A DNA stretch of 48,956 nt. Origin: Rikenella sp031549665 (GTDB taxonomy: Bacteria > Bacteroidota > Bacteroidia > Bacteroidales > Rikenellaceae). The stretch spans positions 1 to 48,956 of the forward strand of contig JAVBPJ010000016.1 of NCBI GenBank assembly GCA_031549665.1, given 5' to 3'. Below, piece by piece: positions 33,229-41,658 of the stretch (position 1 is its first letter; each line of letters starts with the position of its first letter). The notes under the pieces are model-generated. The model worked only from the letters and a program-made list of their open reading frames with translations. It was not told the origin of the DNA and ran no database searches. A program made the position numbers and the translations under genes.

Positions 33229-34521
33229 CTATCGAAGCAGGTCCTGCCCAATGTCGGTGCGGTAGTAACAACCCTCGTAGTCGATCCGGCCGACGGCGGC
33301 GTAGGCCTTTTCGAGCGCGGCGGGAACCGAATCGCCCAACGCGGTAACGGCCAGCACGCGGCCGCCCGAGGTAACCACCTCTCCTTTCCGCTCGGCGGTA
33401 CCGGCATGGAAAACGATCGCATCGGCCGGGTCCTCCAGCCCGCCGACGGGGAAACCCTTTTGGTACTCTTCGGGGTAGCCGCCCGACACGCAAACCACGG
33501 TGGTGGCGGTACGGGGGGTGATTTCGATCCGTTTTTCGTGCAGGGTGCCGTGGACAATGCCGTCGAACAGGTCGATCAGGTCGGAGGCGATGCGCGGCAA
33601 CACCGCTTCGGTTTCGGGATCGCCCATCCGCACGTTGTACTCGATCACTTTCGGTTCGCCGGCGCAGTTCATCAGTCCGACGAAGACGAATCCCTTGTAG
33701 TCGAGCTTGTCGGCCGCTATGCCCGCCACGGTGGGTTCGACGATGCGGGTGCGTACCTTTTCCATAAATTCGGCCGTGGCGAACGGTACCGGCGACACGG
33801 CGCCCATCCCGCCGGTGTTGAGGCCGGTGTCGCCCACTCCGATCCGTTTGTAGTCTTTGGCTTCGGGAAGGATTTGGTAGCTCTTTCCGTCGGTGGCCAC
33901 AAAGAGCGAAAGTTCGATCCCCGACAGGTACTCTTCGATCACCACGCAGGCCGAGGCGGCGCCGAATTTTCCGGCCAGCATGGCTTCCAGTTCCTGTTTG
34001 GCTTCGTCCGGCGAGTCGAGGATCAGCACCCCTTTCCCGGCGGCCAGTCCGTCGGCCTTCAGCACGTACGGAGCCTGCAGCGTGTCGAGGAAAGCGATCC
34101 CCTCGTGCAGGTTTTCGCGCGTTACCGCCAGGTAAGCGGCCGTGGGGATGCCGTGCCGCAGCATGAAAGCTTTGGCGTACTCTTTGCTCCCCTCCAGGCG
34201 GGCCGCCTCCTGCGAGGGGCCGACCACGGGGATGTGGCGGATTTCGGGATCGTTCAGAAAAAAGTCCTTCACCCCCGCCACCAGCGGCTGTTCGGGACCC
34301 ACCACCACCAGGTTGACGTAGTTGGCGAGTACAAATTGTTTGATCGCCCCGAAATTCAACGGATCGATATCGACGTTGGTTCCGCACCGGGCGGTACCGG
34401 CGTTTCCGGGGGCGATATAGAGTTTGCCGAGCTGGGGGCTTTGGGCGATTTTCCAGGCGAAAGCGTGTTCGCGGCCGCCGCTACCCAGCAGCAAAATAGT
34501 CACAGCGTGTGGCAGTTTCAT
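33229..34521 (-). CDS. purD: Phosphoribosylamine-glycine ligase (GAR synthetase)
   Basis: The 430-residue ATP-grasp enzyme joins glycine to phosphoribosylamine in the second step of purine synthesis. The N-domain has LLLGSGGREHAFAWK (residues 10-24). The ATP-grasp domain has PYVLKADGLAAGKGV (about 151-165), and the ligand-binding segment LNTGGMGAVSPVP lies near 234-246. Metal-binding IEYNVRMGDPETEAVLPR lies near 291-308. Length is standard. The start is supported by a TATCTTTG promoter box 22 bases upstream (34544-34551). Confidence 0.97.
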   Translation of the reverse strand: MKLPHAVTILLLGSGGREHAFAWKIAQSPQLGKLYIAPGNAGTARCGTNVDIDPLNFGAIKQFVLANYVNLVVVGPEQPLVAGVKDFFLNDPEIRHIPVVGPSQEAARLEGSKEYAKAFMLRHGIPTAAYLAVTRENLHEGIAFLDTLQAPYVLKADGLAAGKGVLILDSPDEAKQELEAMLAGKFGAASACVVIEEYLSGIELSLFVATDGKSYQILPEAKDYKRIGVGDTGLNTGGMGAVSPVPFATAEFMEKVRTRIVEPTVAGIAADKLDYKGFVFVGLMNCAGEPKVIEYNVRMGDPETEAVLPRIASDLIDLFDGIVHGTLHEKRIEITPRTATTVVCVSGGYPEEYQKGFPVGGLEDPADAIVFHAGTAERKGEVVTSGGRVLAVTALGDSVPAALEKAYAAVGRIDYEGCYYRTDIGQDLLR

Positions 34522-34543
34522 GGGTTTTTGTTGGTTTGCTCGG

Positions 34544-34551
34544 CAAAGATA
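34544..34551 (-). promoter_or_regulatory. Promoter -7 box for purD
   Basis: TATCTTTG on the minus strand gives a predicted leader of about 16 bases. The -33 element is a weak TTTC near 34569-34572. It is back to back with the S46 peptidase box, separated by only 2 bases. Confidence 0.55.
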
Positions 34552-34553
34552 GC

Positions 34554-34561
34554 TAAATTTG
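34554..34561 (+). promoter_or_regulatory. Promoter -7 box for the S46 peptidase gene
   Basis: TAAATTTG on the plus strand predicts transcription from about 34568 and a leader of 26 bases. TTTG sequences occur 15 and 23 bases upstream, neither at the ideal distance. Polymerase cannot occupy this box and the purD box together. Confidence 0.55.
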
Positions 34562-34593
34562 AGCCTTTGAAACCTGTCAACTTACCTCGACCC

Positions 34594-36717
34594 ATGAAAA
34601 AATGGACCCTGGGGCTGCTCGCCCCGCTCCTGCTAACCCCGACCCGCGCACTGGCCGACGAGGGGATGTGGCTGCTTCCCTTTATCGAAAAACTGAACTA
34701 CCAGCAAATGCACGCCGAAGGCCTCAAACTCAAGGCTTCGGACATCTACAGCCCCGCCAAATCGTCGCTCAAGGACGCCATCGTGATCTTCGGGGGCGGC
34801 TGCACCGGCGAGGTCATTTCGTCCAACGGGCTGATCCTGACCAACCACCATTGCGGGTACGGAGCCATCCAGCAGCACAGCAGCGTGGAACACGACTACC
34901 TGATGGACGGCTTTTGGGCCGCCACCCAGCGGGAGGAACTTCCCACGCCGGGCCTGGCGGTAACCTTTATCCGCGAAATCAGGGAGGTAACCGATTCGAT
35001 GACCGCAGGCATCACCGACCAGACCGACAACGCCGAGCGGAGCCGGGTGCTGAAAGAAAACGAACGCAACCTGACGGCCCGCTACAAAGACATTCCTTAC
35101 GCCACCGCCAACGTCGTGGCCATGTACGGAGGCAACCGCTACTTCCTGTTCGTGGGCGAACGCTTCGAAGACGTGCGGATGGTAGGGGCCCCTCCCTCGT
35201 CGATCGGCAAATTCGGCGGCGACACCGACAACTGGATGTGGCCGCGGCACACGGGCGACTTCTCCCTGTTCCGGGTCTACGCCTCGAAAGAGAACAAACC
35301 CGCCGCCTACTCGGCCGACAACGTTCCCTACCAGGCTCCCAAGCACCTGGCCATCTCGATGAAAGGCTATAAAGAGGGTGATTTTTCGATGATCATGGGT
35401 TTCCCGGGCCGCACCAACCGCTACATGACCAGCTACGAAATCGACCAGGTACTCGAACAGGACAACCCGATCCGTATTTTCATTCGCGGCGCGCGCCAGC
35501 AACTGATGTGGGAATCGATGATGGCCGACCCGAAAGTGCGTATCCAGTACTCGAGCAAGTACGCCTCGTCGTCGAACTACTGGAAAAATTCGATCGGCAT
35601 GAGCCGCGGACTCCGCAAGCTCGATGTCAAGAGCAAGAAAGAAGCCCAACAACAAGCCTTCACCGAGTGGGTCGGCCAGGATCCGGCACGCGCGGCCAAG
35701 TACGGCACGGCGCTCGAAACGATCCGTACCGCCGTGGAGGGACGGCGCCCCTGGGCCGCCCAGGCGCAGTGGCTCAGCGAAACCCTGCAAACCGGCGTTG
35801 AAAGCTACACCCTGGGAATGTCCGTATTTCCGGTGGTCGCCTCACAATCCTCCGATTCGGCCAAGGTGGCGCAATTGCGCGCCATCGGCGAGCGGTTCTT
35901 CAAGAATTACGACCCCGCCACCGACCGCAAAATCACCGCGCGCATGCTTCAGCTCTACGCCGACAGCGTGGGCTGCTGCAAAGGGCCCGACTTTTTCCAC
36001 GGCGTAAAGGCCGACGTGGCCGGTTACTGCCGCCGGTTGGCCGACAGTTCGCTGCTTACCTCGCCCGACCGTTTTTATGCCGCGCTGGAGTCTTTCGACA
36101 GCACTTGCTGGAGCAACGACCCGGCCGTGGTCGCCGCCCGCTCGATCGCCAAAAAGGGCCGCATGTTCAGCGACTCGCTGAGCAGCTACGCCGCGCTGTT
36201 CGCCCAAGGGCAACGGCGCTGGATCGGCGGACTGATCGAAATGAACGCCGGCAAGCCGATGGCCCCCGACGCCAATTTCACCATCCGCCTCACCTACGGA
36301 CAGGTGCTGCCTTACTGGCCCGCCGACGGCATTTTCTACAACTACTTCACCACCCTGGACGGGGTGATGCAGAAAGAAGACCCCTCGAACCCCGATTTTG
36401 TGGTTCCTGCCCGGCTTAAGGAGCTGTACCGCGCCCAAGATTTCGGCCCCTACGCCCTGCCCGACGGCCGGTTGCCGGTGGCCATGCTTTCGAACAACGA
36501 CATCACGGGCGGGAACTCCGGCAGCGGGGTGCTGAACGGACGGGGCGAGCTGATCGGCCTGGCTTTCGACGGAAACTGGGAGGCCATGAGCGGCGACATC
36601 GCCTTCGAACCCGACCTGCAACGCACCATCTCGGTCGACATCCGCTACGTGCTGTTCATCATCGACAAGTACGCGGGAGCAAAACGCCTGATCGACGAAA
36701 TGACCCTGGTGCGTTAA
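34594..36717 (+). CDS. S46 family dipeptidyl peptidase, DPP7-like
   Basis: The 707-residue exported serine peptidase removes dipeptides from the N-terminus of oligopeptides in the periplasm, feeding peptide-fermenting metabolism. It has a signal peptide at residues 1-20 (ending ALA). The chymotrypsin-like triad is visible: His in TNHHCGY (residues 83-89), Asp222 in PRHTGDFSLF, and Ser642 in TGGNSGSG. The residue 18 positions after the Ser separates DPP7 (Gly, hydrophobic P1) from DPP11 (Arg, acidic P1). Here it is Gly660 (LAFDGNW), so DPP7-type specificity is inferred. The ATG at 34594 is chosen because the longer frame runs antisense through purD. deoC follows after 42 bases. Confidence 0.94.
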   Translation: MKKWTLGLLAPLLLTPTRALADEGMWLLPFIEKLNYQQMHAEGLKLKASDIYSPAKSSLKDAIVIFGGGCTGEVISSNGLILTNHHCGYGAIQQHSSVEHDYLMDGFWAATQREELPTPGLAVTFIREIREVTDSMTAGITDQTDNAERSRVLKENERNLTARYKDIPYATANVVAMYGGNRYFLFVGERFEDVRMVGAPPSSIGKFGGDTDNWMWPRHTGDFSLFRVYASKENKPAAYSADNVPYQAPKHLAISMKGYKEGDFSMIMGFPGRTNRYMTSYEIDQVLEQDNPIRIFIRGARQQLMWESMMADPKVRIQYSSKYASSSNYWKNSIGMSRGLRKLDVKSKKEAQQQAFTEWVGQDPARAAKYGTALETIRTAVEGRRPWAAQAQWLSETLQTGVESYTLGMSVFPVVASQSSDSAKVAQLRAIGERFFKNYDPATDRKITARMLQLYADSVGCCKGPDFFHGVKADVAGYCRRLADSSLLTSPDRFYAALESFDSTCWSNDPAVVAARSIAKKGRMFSDSLSSYAALFAQGQRRWIGGLIEMNAGKPMAPDANFTIRLTYGQVLPYWPADGIFYNYFTTLDGVMQKEDPSNPDFVVPARLKELYRAQDFGPYALPDGRLPVAMLSNNDITGGNSGSGVLNGRGELIGLAFDGNWEAMSGDIAFEPDLQRTISVDIRYVLFIIDKYAGAKRLIDEMTLVR

Positions 36718-36759
36718 CGCCCCGCTCTCCGAGCGATCGGAGAAAAACCCTTTTGCCGC

Positions 36760-37674
36760 ATGGAAAAACCAAAACTTCGCCAACTCTTAGACCAGTTCGA
36801 CATCCGGCTCGAAACAACCGCCGAACAACTCAGCAACTTCGGCTGTGAGCTGGATCACGCCCTGCTGGGACTCTCGCAGAACGGCGATCCCGATCCCGAG
36901 TCGCTGCCTGCACTGCTGGCATGTGTCGACTACACCTCGCTCAAAGAGACCGACACCCCCGAAAGCATTGCCCAACTGGCCCGCAAAGCCGTGGAACTGA
37001 TCGAACAGGGACTGCCCGCGGTAGCCACCCTGTGTGTCTACCCCTCGCTGGTCGAGGCGGCCGGAGTGGCGCTGGGCGACTCTCCCATCGGCATCACGGC
37101 CGTGTGCGGCGCGTTCCCCTCGGGACAAACCTACCTGGAGGTCAAGATGCTCGAATGCGCCATGGCCGTCGAAAACGGCGCCGACGAGATCGACCTGGTG
37201 CTGAACGTCGGCGCAATGATCGCCAGCCAGCGCGAAGAACTTCGGGAGGAAAAAGAGGCCCTGGTGCGCAGCGAACTCGAAATGCTGCGGGCCGAGATCG
37301 GGGCCGAAACCACCCTGAAAGTGATCCTCGAAACCGGTTCGCTGCTCGACACCCGCCTGATTGAACGGGCCTCGATCCTGGCGATCGAAGCGGGAGCCGA
37401 CTTCATCAAAACATCGACCGGAAAGACCCCCATTTCGGCCAAACCTTCGGCCGTTTCGGCCATGTGCAACGCCGTCCGGGCGCACTACAACGCCACCGGC
37501 CGACGGGTGGGGATCAAGGTGTCGGGCGGAATAAAAACTCCGGGCGAGGCCCTGCTCTACCACGAATTTGTCAAACGGCAACTCGGCCCGGAATGGGGCG
37601 GCCCCGACCTGTTCCGGATCGGCGCAAGCACCCTGATCGAGCCGTTGGTCAAAGCCATTCAGGCCGCAAAATAA
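36760..37674 (+). CDS. deoC: Deoxyribose-phosphate aldolase
   Basis: The 304-residue class I aldolase splits deoxyribose-5-phosphate into glyceraldehyde-3-phosphate and acetaldehyde in deoxynucleoside catabolism. Schiff-base Lys217 lies in ADFIKTSTGK, the proton-relay Lys253 in GIKVSGGIK, and Asp145 in EIDLVLNVG. The protein has about 45 extra N-terminal residues compared with E. coli DeoC, as is common in Bacteroidetes. It is codirectional with the S46 peptidase gene upstream, with a small CTCCGA/TCGGAG hairpin in the 42-base gap. Confidence 0.95.
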   Translation: MEKPKLRQLLDQFDIRLETTAEQLSNFGCELDHALLGLSQNGDPDPESLPALLACVDYTSLKETDTPESIAQLARKAVELIEQGLPAVATLCVYPSLVEAAGVALGDSPIGITAVCGAFPSGQTYLEVKMLECAMAVENGADEIDLVLNVGAMIASQREELREEKEALVRSELEMLRAEIGAETTLKVILETGSLLDTRLIERASILAIEAGADFIKTSTGKTPISAKPSAVSAMCNAVRAHYNATGRRVGIKVSGGIKTPGEALLYHEFVKRQLGPEWGGPDLFRIGASTLIEPLVKAIQAAK

Positions 37675-37700
37675 CCGCCCCGCTTTAAGTTCCACCCCCG

Positions 37701-38204
37701 ATGACCCCCGACAGCCGCATCCCCTTCCCCATGGATCGCCGCGCCAAGTGGCTGACCGTGCTGTTTTTGGCGGTGGGTATCGGCACCGTCGGAGTCCTCT
37801 ATTACCTGTCGAGCGGGTCGTACCTGCCGGCATGGTTCACCACCCTGGCCATTGCGCTGATGCTGCTGGCCGTGCTTTCCATCCCGCGATTCATGCGGGT
37901 GTCGCCCCACTCGATCGAAATCCATTGCGTGATGGAACTGGCCAAAATTCCCCTGCAGGATATACGTTACATCCGCATTTTACGCCCCTCGGGCATGCGA
38001 CGCTGCATCCCCATCTGGGGCATTTACGGGTTTTTCGGCTACTACGGCTACTACCTGCACCTGCGTAAACGCAAGATTTTCAGGGTATATGCGCGAGAAT
38101 GGCGCAACTTTGTCCTGATCGAGGACATTTACGAAGACCAAATCGTGGTCAGTTGCCCCGACCCCAAGGCGTTCGTCCAACTGATCGAACAATTCCGCAA
38201 ATAA
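37701..38204 (+). CDS. PH-like domain membrane protein, unknown function
   Basis: The 167-residue protein has two adjacent membrane spans (about residues 17-38 and 43-61), then a cytoplasmic domain starting MRVSPHSIEIHCVMELAKIP. The pattern of strands resembles bacterial PH domains (HSIEIHCVMELAKIPLQDIR, then DPKAFVQLIEQF at the end). Such proteins are common in Bacteroidales. The start could be the ATG at 37701 or the internal one at residue 11 (MDRRAKW), which gives a shorter cytoplasmic tail. It is 26 bases after deoC and ends before a strong bidirectional terminator. Confidence 0.7.
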   Translation: MTPDSRIPFPMDRRAKWLTVLFLAVGIGTVGVLYYLSSGSYLPAWFTTLAIALMLLAVLSIPRFMRVSPHSIEIHCVMELAKIPLQDIRYIRILRPSGMRRCIPIWGIYGFFGYYGYYLHLRKRKIFRVYAREWRNFVLIEDIYEDQIVVSCPDPKAFVQLIEQFRK

Positions 38205-38220
38205 CTCCTTCCACGCATTC

Positions 38221-38265
38221 AACAGCCAGGGGGGGCGCCGTTGCACGGCGCCCCCCTGGCTGTTT
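38221..38265. terminator. Bidirectional terminator between the deoC unit and kbl
   Basis: An 18-bp stem AACAGCCAGGGGGGCGCCG / CGGCGCCCCCCTGGCTGTT (loop ttgca) with one unpaired G is flanked by TTT on the plus side and AATG on the other. It lies 17 bases past the PH-like gene and 20 bases past the kbl stop on the opposite strand, so it can serve both convergent units. Confidence 0.85.
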
Positions 38266-38285
38266 GGGTTCGACAGAACGGAGGA

Positions 38286-39476
38286 TTACCGCAACACGCC
38301 CAACTCGCGCCCCACCTTGGTGAAGGCGGCGATGCAGTGGTCGAGCTGCGCGGCGGTGTGTCCGGCCGACACCTGCACCCGGATCCGGGCCTGGTCTTTC
38401 GGCACCACGGGGAAGTAGAAGCCGCGCACGTAAATTCCCTCCTGTTGCAGGCGGTCGGCAAAGTCCTGCGAGAGTTTCGCGTCGTAAAGCATCACGGCAC
38501 AGATGGCCGATTGGGTGGGCTTGATATCGAATCCGGCGGCGATCATCCGGCTGCGGAAATAGTCGACGTTGGCCGCAAGCCGGTCGTGCAGCGCATCGCT
38601 TTCGGCCAGCATGCGGAACAGCTCGAGGCCCGCACCCACCACGGCCGGGGGGATCGAGTTCGAAAACAGGTAGGGACGCGAACGCTGGCGCAACAAGTCG
38701 ATGATCTCGCGGTGGCCCGTGGTAAAACCGCCGATGGCCCCGCCAAACGCCTTGCCCAGCGTACCGGTGATGATGTCGACCCGGCCGCGCACGTCGAACA
38801 GTTCGGTAACTCCCCGGCCCGTAGGGCCTACCACGCCGGCCGAGTGGCACTCGTCCACCATCACCAGCGCATCGTATTTTTCGGCCAGTTCGCAAATCCG
38901 GTCCATCGGGGCCACGTTGCCGTCCATCGAGAACACGCCGTCCGTAACAACGATCCGGAACCGCTGGGCCTGGGCAAGTTTCAGGCACTCTTCCAGTTCG
39001 GCCATGTCGGCGTTGGCATAGCGGTAGCGCTTGGCTTTCGACAGACGTACCCCGTCGATGATCGAGGCGTGGTTCAGCGCGTCGGAAATGATGGCGTCCT
39101 CTTCCCCGAAAAGCGGTTCGAACACCCCGCCGTTGGCGTCGAAGCAAGCGGCGTAAAGAATCGTGTCCTCGGTGCCGAAATAGTCGGAGATGGCCTGTTC
39201 CAGCTCCTTGTGAATATCCTGCGTACCGCAGATAAAGCGCACGCTCGACATGCCGAAGCCGCGCTCGTCCATCGCCCGTTTGGCCGCTTCGATCAGGCGG
39301 GGATGGTCCGAAAGGCCCAGGTAGTTGTTGGCGCAAAAGTTCAACGCGCGGGCCGAACCCTCCACTTCGATATCGGCCGACTGGGCCGAGGTGATGATCC
39401 GTTCGCGCTTGTAGAGGCCCGCGGCCTCGATGGAGGCGAGCTCTTGATTCAGGTAGTTTTTCAGTTTTCCGTACAT
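38286..39476 (-). CDS. kbl: Glycine C-acetyltransferase (2-amino-3-ketobutyrate CoA ligase)
   Basis: The 396-residue PLP enzyme of the alpha-oxoamine synthase family cleaves 2-amino-3-ketobutyrate with CoA to glycine and acetyl-CoA in threonine breakdown. The PLP lysine lies in TGTLGKAFGGAIGGFTTG near residue 243; DECHSAGVVGPTGRG and NNYLGLSDHP are typical. The frame can be extended 33 codons to 39575. The TACCTTTG box at 39495-39502 shows that the true start is MYGKLKNYLNQELASIE at 39476. No threonine dehydrogenase gene is adjacent, so the biosynthetic direction (serine palmitoyltransferase-like) remains an alternative for this family. Confidence 0.92.
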   Translation of the reverse strand: MYGKLKNYLNQELASIEAAGLYKRERIITSAQSADIEVEGSARALNFCANNYLGLSDHPRLIEAAKRAMDERGFGMSSVRFICGTQDIHKELEQAISDYFGTEDTILYAACFDANGGVFEPLFGEEDAIISDALNHASIIDGVRLSKAKRYRYANADMAELEECLKLAQAQRFRIVVTDGVFSMDGNVAPMDRICELAEKYDALVMVDECHSAGVVGPTGRGVTELFDVRGRVDIITGTLGKAFGGAIGGFTTGHREIIDLLRQRSRPYLFSNSIPPAVVGAGLELFRMLAESDALHDRLAANVDYFRSRMIAAGFDIKPTQSAICAVMLYDAKLSQDFADRLQQEGIYVRGFYFPVVPKDQARIRVQVSAGHTAAQLDHCIAAFTKVGRELGVLR

Positions 39477-39494
39477 GGGCTGTTTTCTTTCCCG

Positions 39495-39502
39495 CAAAGG
39501 TA
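39495..39502 (-). promoter_or_regulatory. Promoter -7 box for kbl
   Basis: TACCTTTG on the minus strand gives a predicted leader of about 12 bases and decides the kbl start codon. No TTTG lies at the normal -33 distance. Confidence 0.5.
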
Positions 39503-39700
39503 TCGATTTTATGCAAAATGCCCCCGCTGCAAAATTTTTGATGATTTTGATTAAACCTTGGGTTCTTTTCGTCATCTACTTGGGTGTAAGGGGTTGTGTC
39601 TTTTTCACATATTCCCTCTATTTTTTTACTTCCGCGCCGATCCTGACCGGCCCGGAGGGTGTATGTTGAACGAACTTCGTCAAACTTTACCACACATACC

Positions 39701-40600
39701 ATGGCAAGAACTCCAAACAAAAAACTTCAACCCGAACAGGAAGCGGTCCCGCGTCGCAAAAAAGGCGCCGTAGGGCGTGTCAAGCGGAACGTAACCGCCC
39801 GCAAGAAAGCGGATGAGGCCCTTGCGGCCCAGGCGGGCGAAGTTCCCGTTAAACGCCGTGTGGGGCGCCCCCGCAAGGTCGATCCCGAGTCTCCCGAATT
39901 CAGCAACGTGGTTTTCCACGGCCCGGGGACGATCGAGGCCTACCGCGCCCGCCTGGCGGCCATGGCCGAAGGGACCTCGACCCGCGATTTGATCATGCGC
40001 TACGGCCGTGAAATTTTCAACCGCAGAGGGGTATTTGAATTCCGCCTCGAGGACATTTCGCGTGAACTTTCGCTCAGCATCGGCAACATCACCTACCACT
40101 TCAAACGCAAGGAGGATTTGGCCGAGGCGGTTTGGGAAGAGTACCTCACCAAATCGCTCGAGATCTTCCACGAGAAGGTAACCCCCCTGTTCGACCTCAA
40201 GCAACTGTTCCTCTACTTCCGCAAGTCGGCCACCCGCGCCTTCGATTATGCGGGCGTGGTAGCGTTCTACATGGGCGACACGGGAGCGCACCTGCGCGAG
40301 GAGCATCTGTATGCCGACCAGCTGGACAAATTCCGCAAACTGCATACCAGCCAGCTCGGCATGCTGGAAAAAACCGGTTATTTGGCATTGCCCCAAGATA
40401 CATTGACCCGGGAGTTGACCTTCGAATCGATCTTCCTCTCGTTCCGGTGGTGGATCAACCACGCCTTGCACCAAGTCGAAAGCAGGGAACTCGACAAAGT
40501 GGTCGACAAATACGCCATCGCCGCACTGACGGTATTGAGTCCCCACCTGACCCCTTCGGGCCGGGAGCAGTTCGATCATATTCTCAAACTATTCAAATAG
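39701..40600 (+). CDS. TetR-like regulator with an N-terminal basic tail and AT-hook
   Basis: The 299-residue protein begins with a Lys/Arg-rich tail (residues 1-50; RRKKGAVGRVKRNVTARKK) and an AT-hook with the core GRPRK (KRRVGRPRKV, 51-60). A TetR-type helix-turn-helix follows (about 98-145; FRLEDISRELSLSIGNITYH), then an all-helical C-terminal domain. The HTH matches TetR proteins of Bacteroidetes; ligand and targets are unknown. The start at 39701 (MARTPNKK) is preferred to an upstream in-frame ATG at 39659, which would add residues with no basic character. The paralogous gene starts 8 bases after this stop. Confidence 0.8.
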   Translation: MARTPNKKLQPEQEAVPRRKKGAVGRVKRNVTARKKADEALAAQAGEVPVKRRVGRPRKVDPESPEFSNVVFHGPGTIEAYRARLAAMAEGTSTRDLIMRYGREIFNRRGVFEFRLEDISRELSLSIGNITYHFKRKEDLAEAVWEEYLTKSLEIFHEKVTPLFDLKQLFLYFRKSATRAFDYAGVVAFYMGDTGAHLREEHLYADQLDKFRKLHTSQLGMLEKTGYLALPQDTLTRELTFESIFLSFRWWINHALHQVESRELDKVVDKYAIAALTVLSPHLTPSGREQFDHILKLFK

Positions 40601-40608
40601 ACCCTTAT

Positions 40609-41526
40609 ATGGCCAAGAAAACCACACCCGCCAAAAGCCAAAAGCCCGCTCCCCGCAAACGACCCACCAAGGTCAAGGCCGAACAGATTCGGGAGATGGT
40701 GCTTCCGCTCATCCTTCGCATGATGAACCAAGGAGGGATGCACGCCTACCACCTCGATGCGGTCGCCTCGAAGCTGGACCTCAAAATCGGACACATCACC
40801 TACCATTTCCACCGCAAGGAGTCGGCCGTAATGACCCTGTGGGAACGGTACATCACCGAGTACCGCAACCTGGAACGGGGGTTTACCGAAGCCGCCGACC
40901 TGCGGCAGGTATTCGTTTTCAACCTGAATTTCCTGCGCCTGAACTACAAGTACCGGGGCGTGGTGATGTTCCGCGGCGGAGACCTCGCGGCCATCGCCAA
41001 CAACAAGGTCCGGGAACTCAGCATCGACGACCAGCAACAGGCCGCCATCCGCGAAGCCATCGATCTGCTCACCCGCAACGGCTACCTGATCGACCAGGCG
41101 CCTAAAAACCTGACAGACACCGTAGCAATGCAGTACGACCTGGCGCTCCGCTGGGGACTCAATGCGGCTTACCACCTGTACACCCCGCACAACGTGGGGG
41201 CCAAGCTCGAACACATGGCCCTTGTAGCGCTGCACGCGCTCTACCCCCTGTTGACCGAAAAGGGACGAAACGAATTCGCCAAACTCGCCGAGGAGGTGGA
41301 AGCGGGAACGTTCCAGGCCGAACTGGCCCCGATCGATCCCGACACGTTGCCTACCCCTCCGCCCAAAATCCGCAAGAACGCGCGGGTGGAAGGCGCCACC
41401 GGGAAAAAACCGAGAACTCCCGCCAGAAAAAAAGCGGAAACTCCGGCCAAAAAGAAGGCGGAAGCTCCGGTCGGGAAAAAGGCAGACGTTCCGGCCAAGA
41501 GGAGGGGAAGGCCGCGGAAAGTCTGA
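40609..41526 (+). CDS. TetR-like regulator with a C-terminal H1-like tail and AT-hook
   Basis: The 305-residue protein has a short basic N-terminus (residues 1-22), a TetR-like helix-turn-helix (about 30-80; LDAVASKLDLKIGHITYHFH) and a helical core. It ends in a Lys/Ala/Pro-rich tail (about 250-305) with repeats of the form PAKKKAEAP, and finishes in an AT-hook (KRRGRPRKV). The tail resembles histone H1-like DNA-compaction tails. The ITYHFxRKE segment is shared with the upstream protein, so the two are paralogues with the AT-hook at opposite ends. The gene starts 8 bases after its neighbour, so equal expression is likely. A strong terminator follows at 41553. Confidence 0.8.
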   Translation: MAKKTTPAKSQKPAPRKRPTKVKAEQIREMVLPLILRMMNQGGMHAYHLDAVASKLDLKIGHITYHFHRKESAVMTLWERYITEYRNLERGFTEAADLRQVFVFNLNFLRLNYKYRGVVMFRGGDLAAIANNKVRELSIDDQQQAAIREAIDLLTRNGYLIDQAPKNLTDTVAMQYDLALRWGLNAAYHLYTPHNVGAKLEHMALVALHALYPLLTEKGRNEFAKLAEEVEAGTFQAELAPIDPDTLPTPPPKIRKNARVEGATGKKPRTPARKKAETPAKKKAEAPVGKKADVPAKRRGRPRKV

Positions 41527-41552
41527 CGAAACTCCCGCCCGATTAAGCAGGA

Positions 41553-41590
41553 AGAGGGGCGCCCCATCGGGCGCCCCTCTTTCGTTGTTT
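41553..41590 (+). terminator. Terminator of the TetR-like gene pair
   Basis: A 12-bp perfect stem AGAGGGGCGCCC / GGGCGCCCCTCT (loop CATC) is followed by TTCGTTGTTTTTTG on the plus strand. It lies 26 bases past the stop of the second regulator. Confidence 0.9.
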
Positions 41591-41658
41591 TTTGTCTCTG
41601 CCTGTCAGAGAACCGCCCAGCAGGGACGGGTTAAGCTATGGCAAGATCGGCTTTATCT

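Noticed and set aside
33406..34593. N-terminal extension of the S46 peptidase to 1103 residues
   Set aside because: The extension is antisense to purD, whereas the ATG at 34594 gives a signal peptide and the normal family length.
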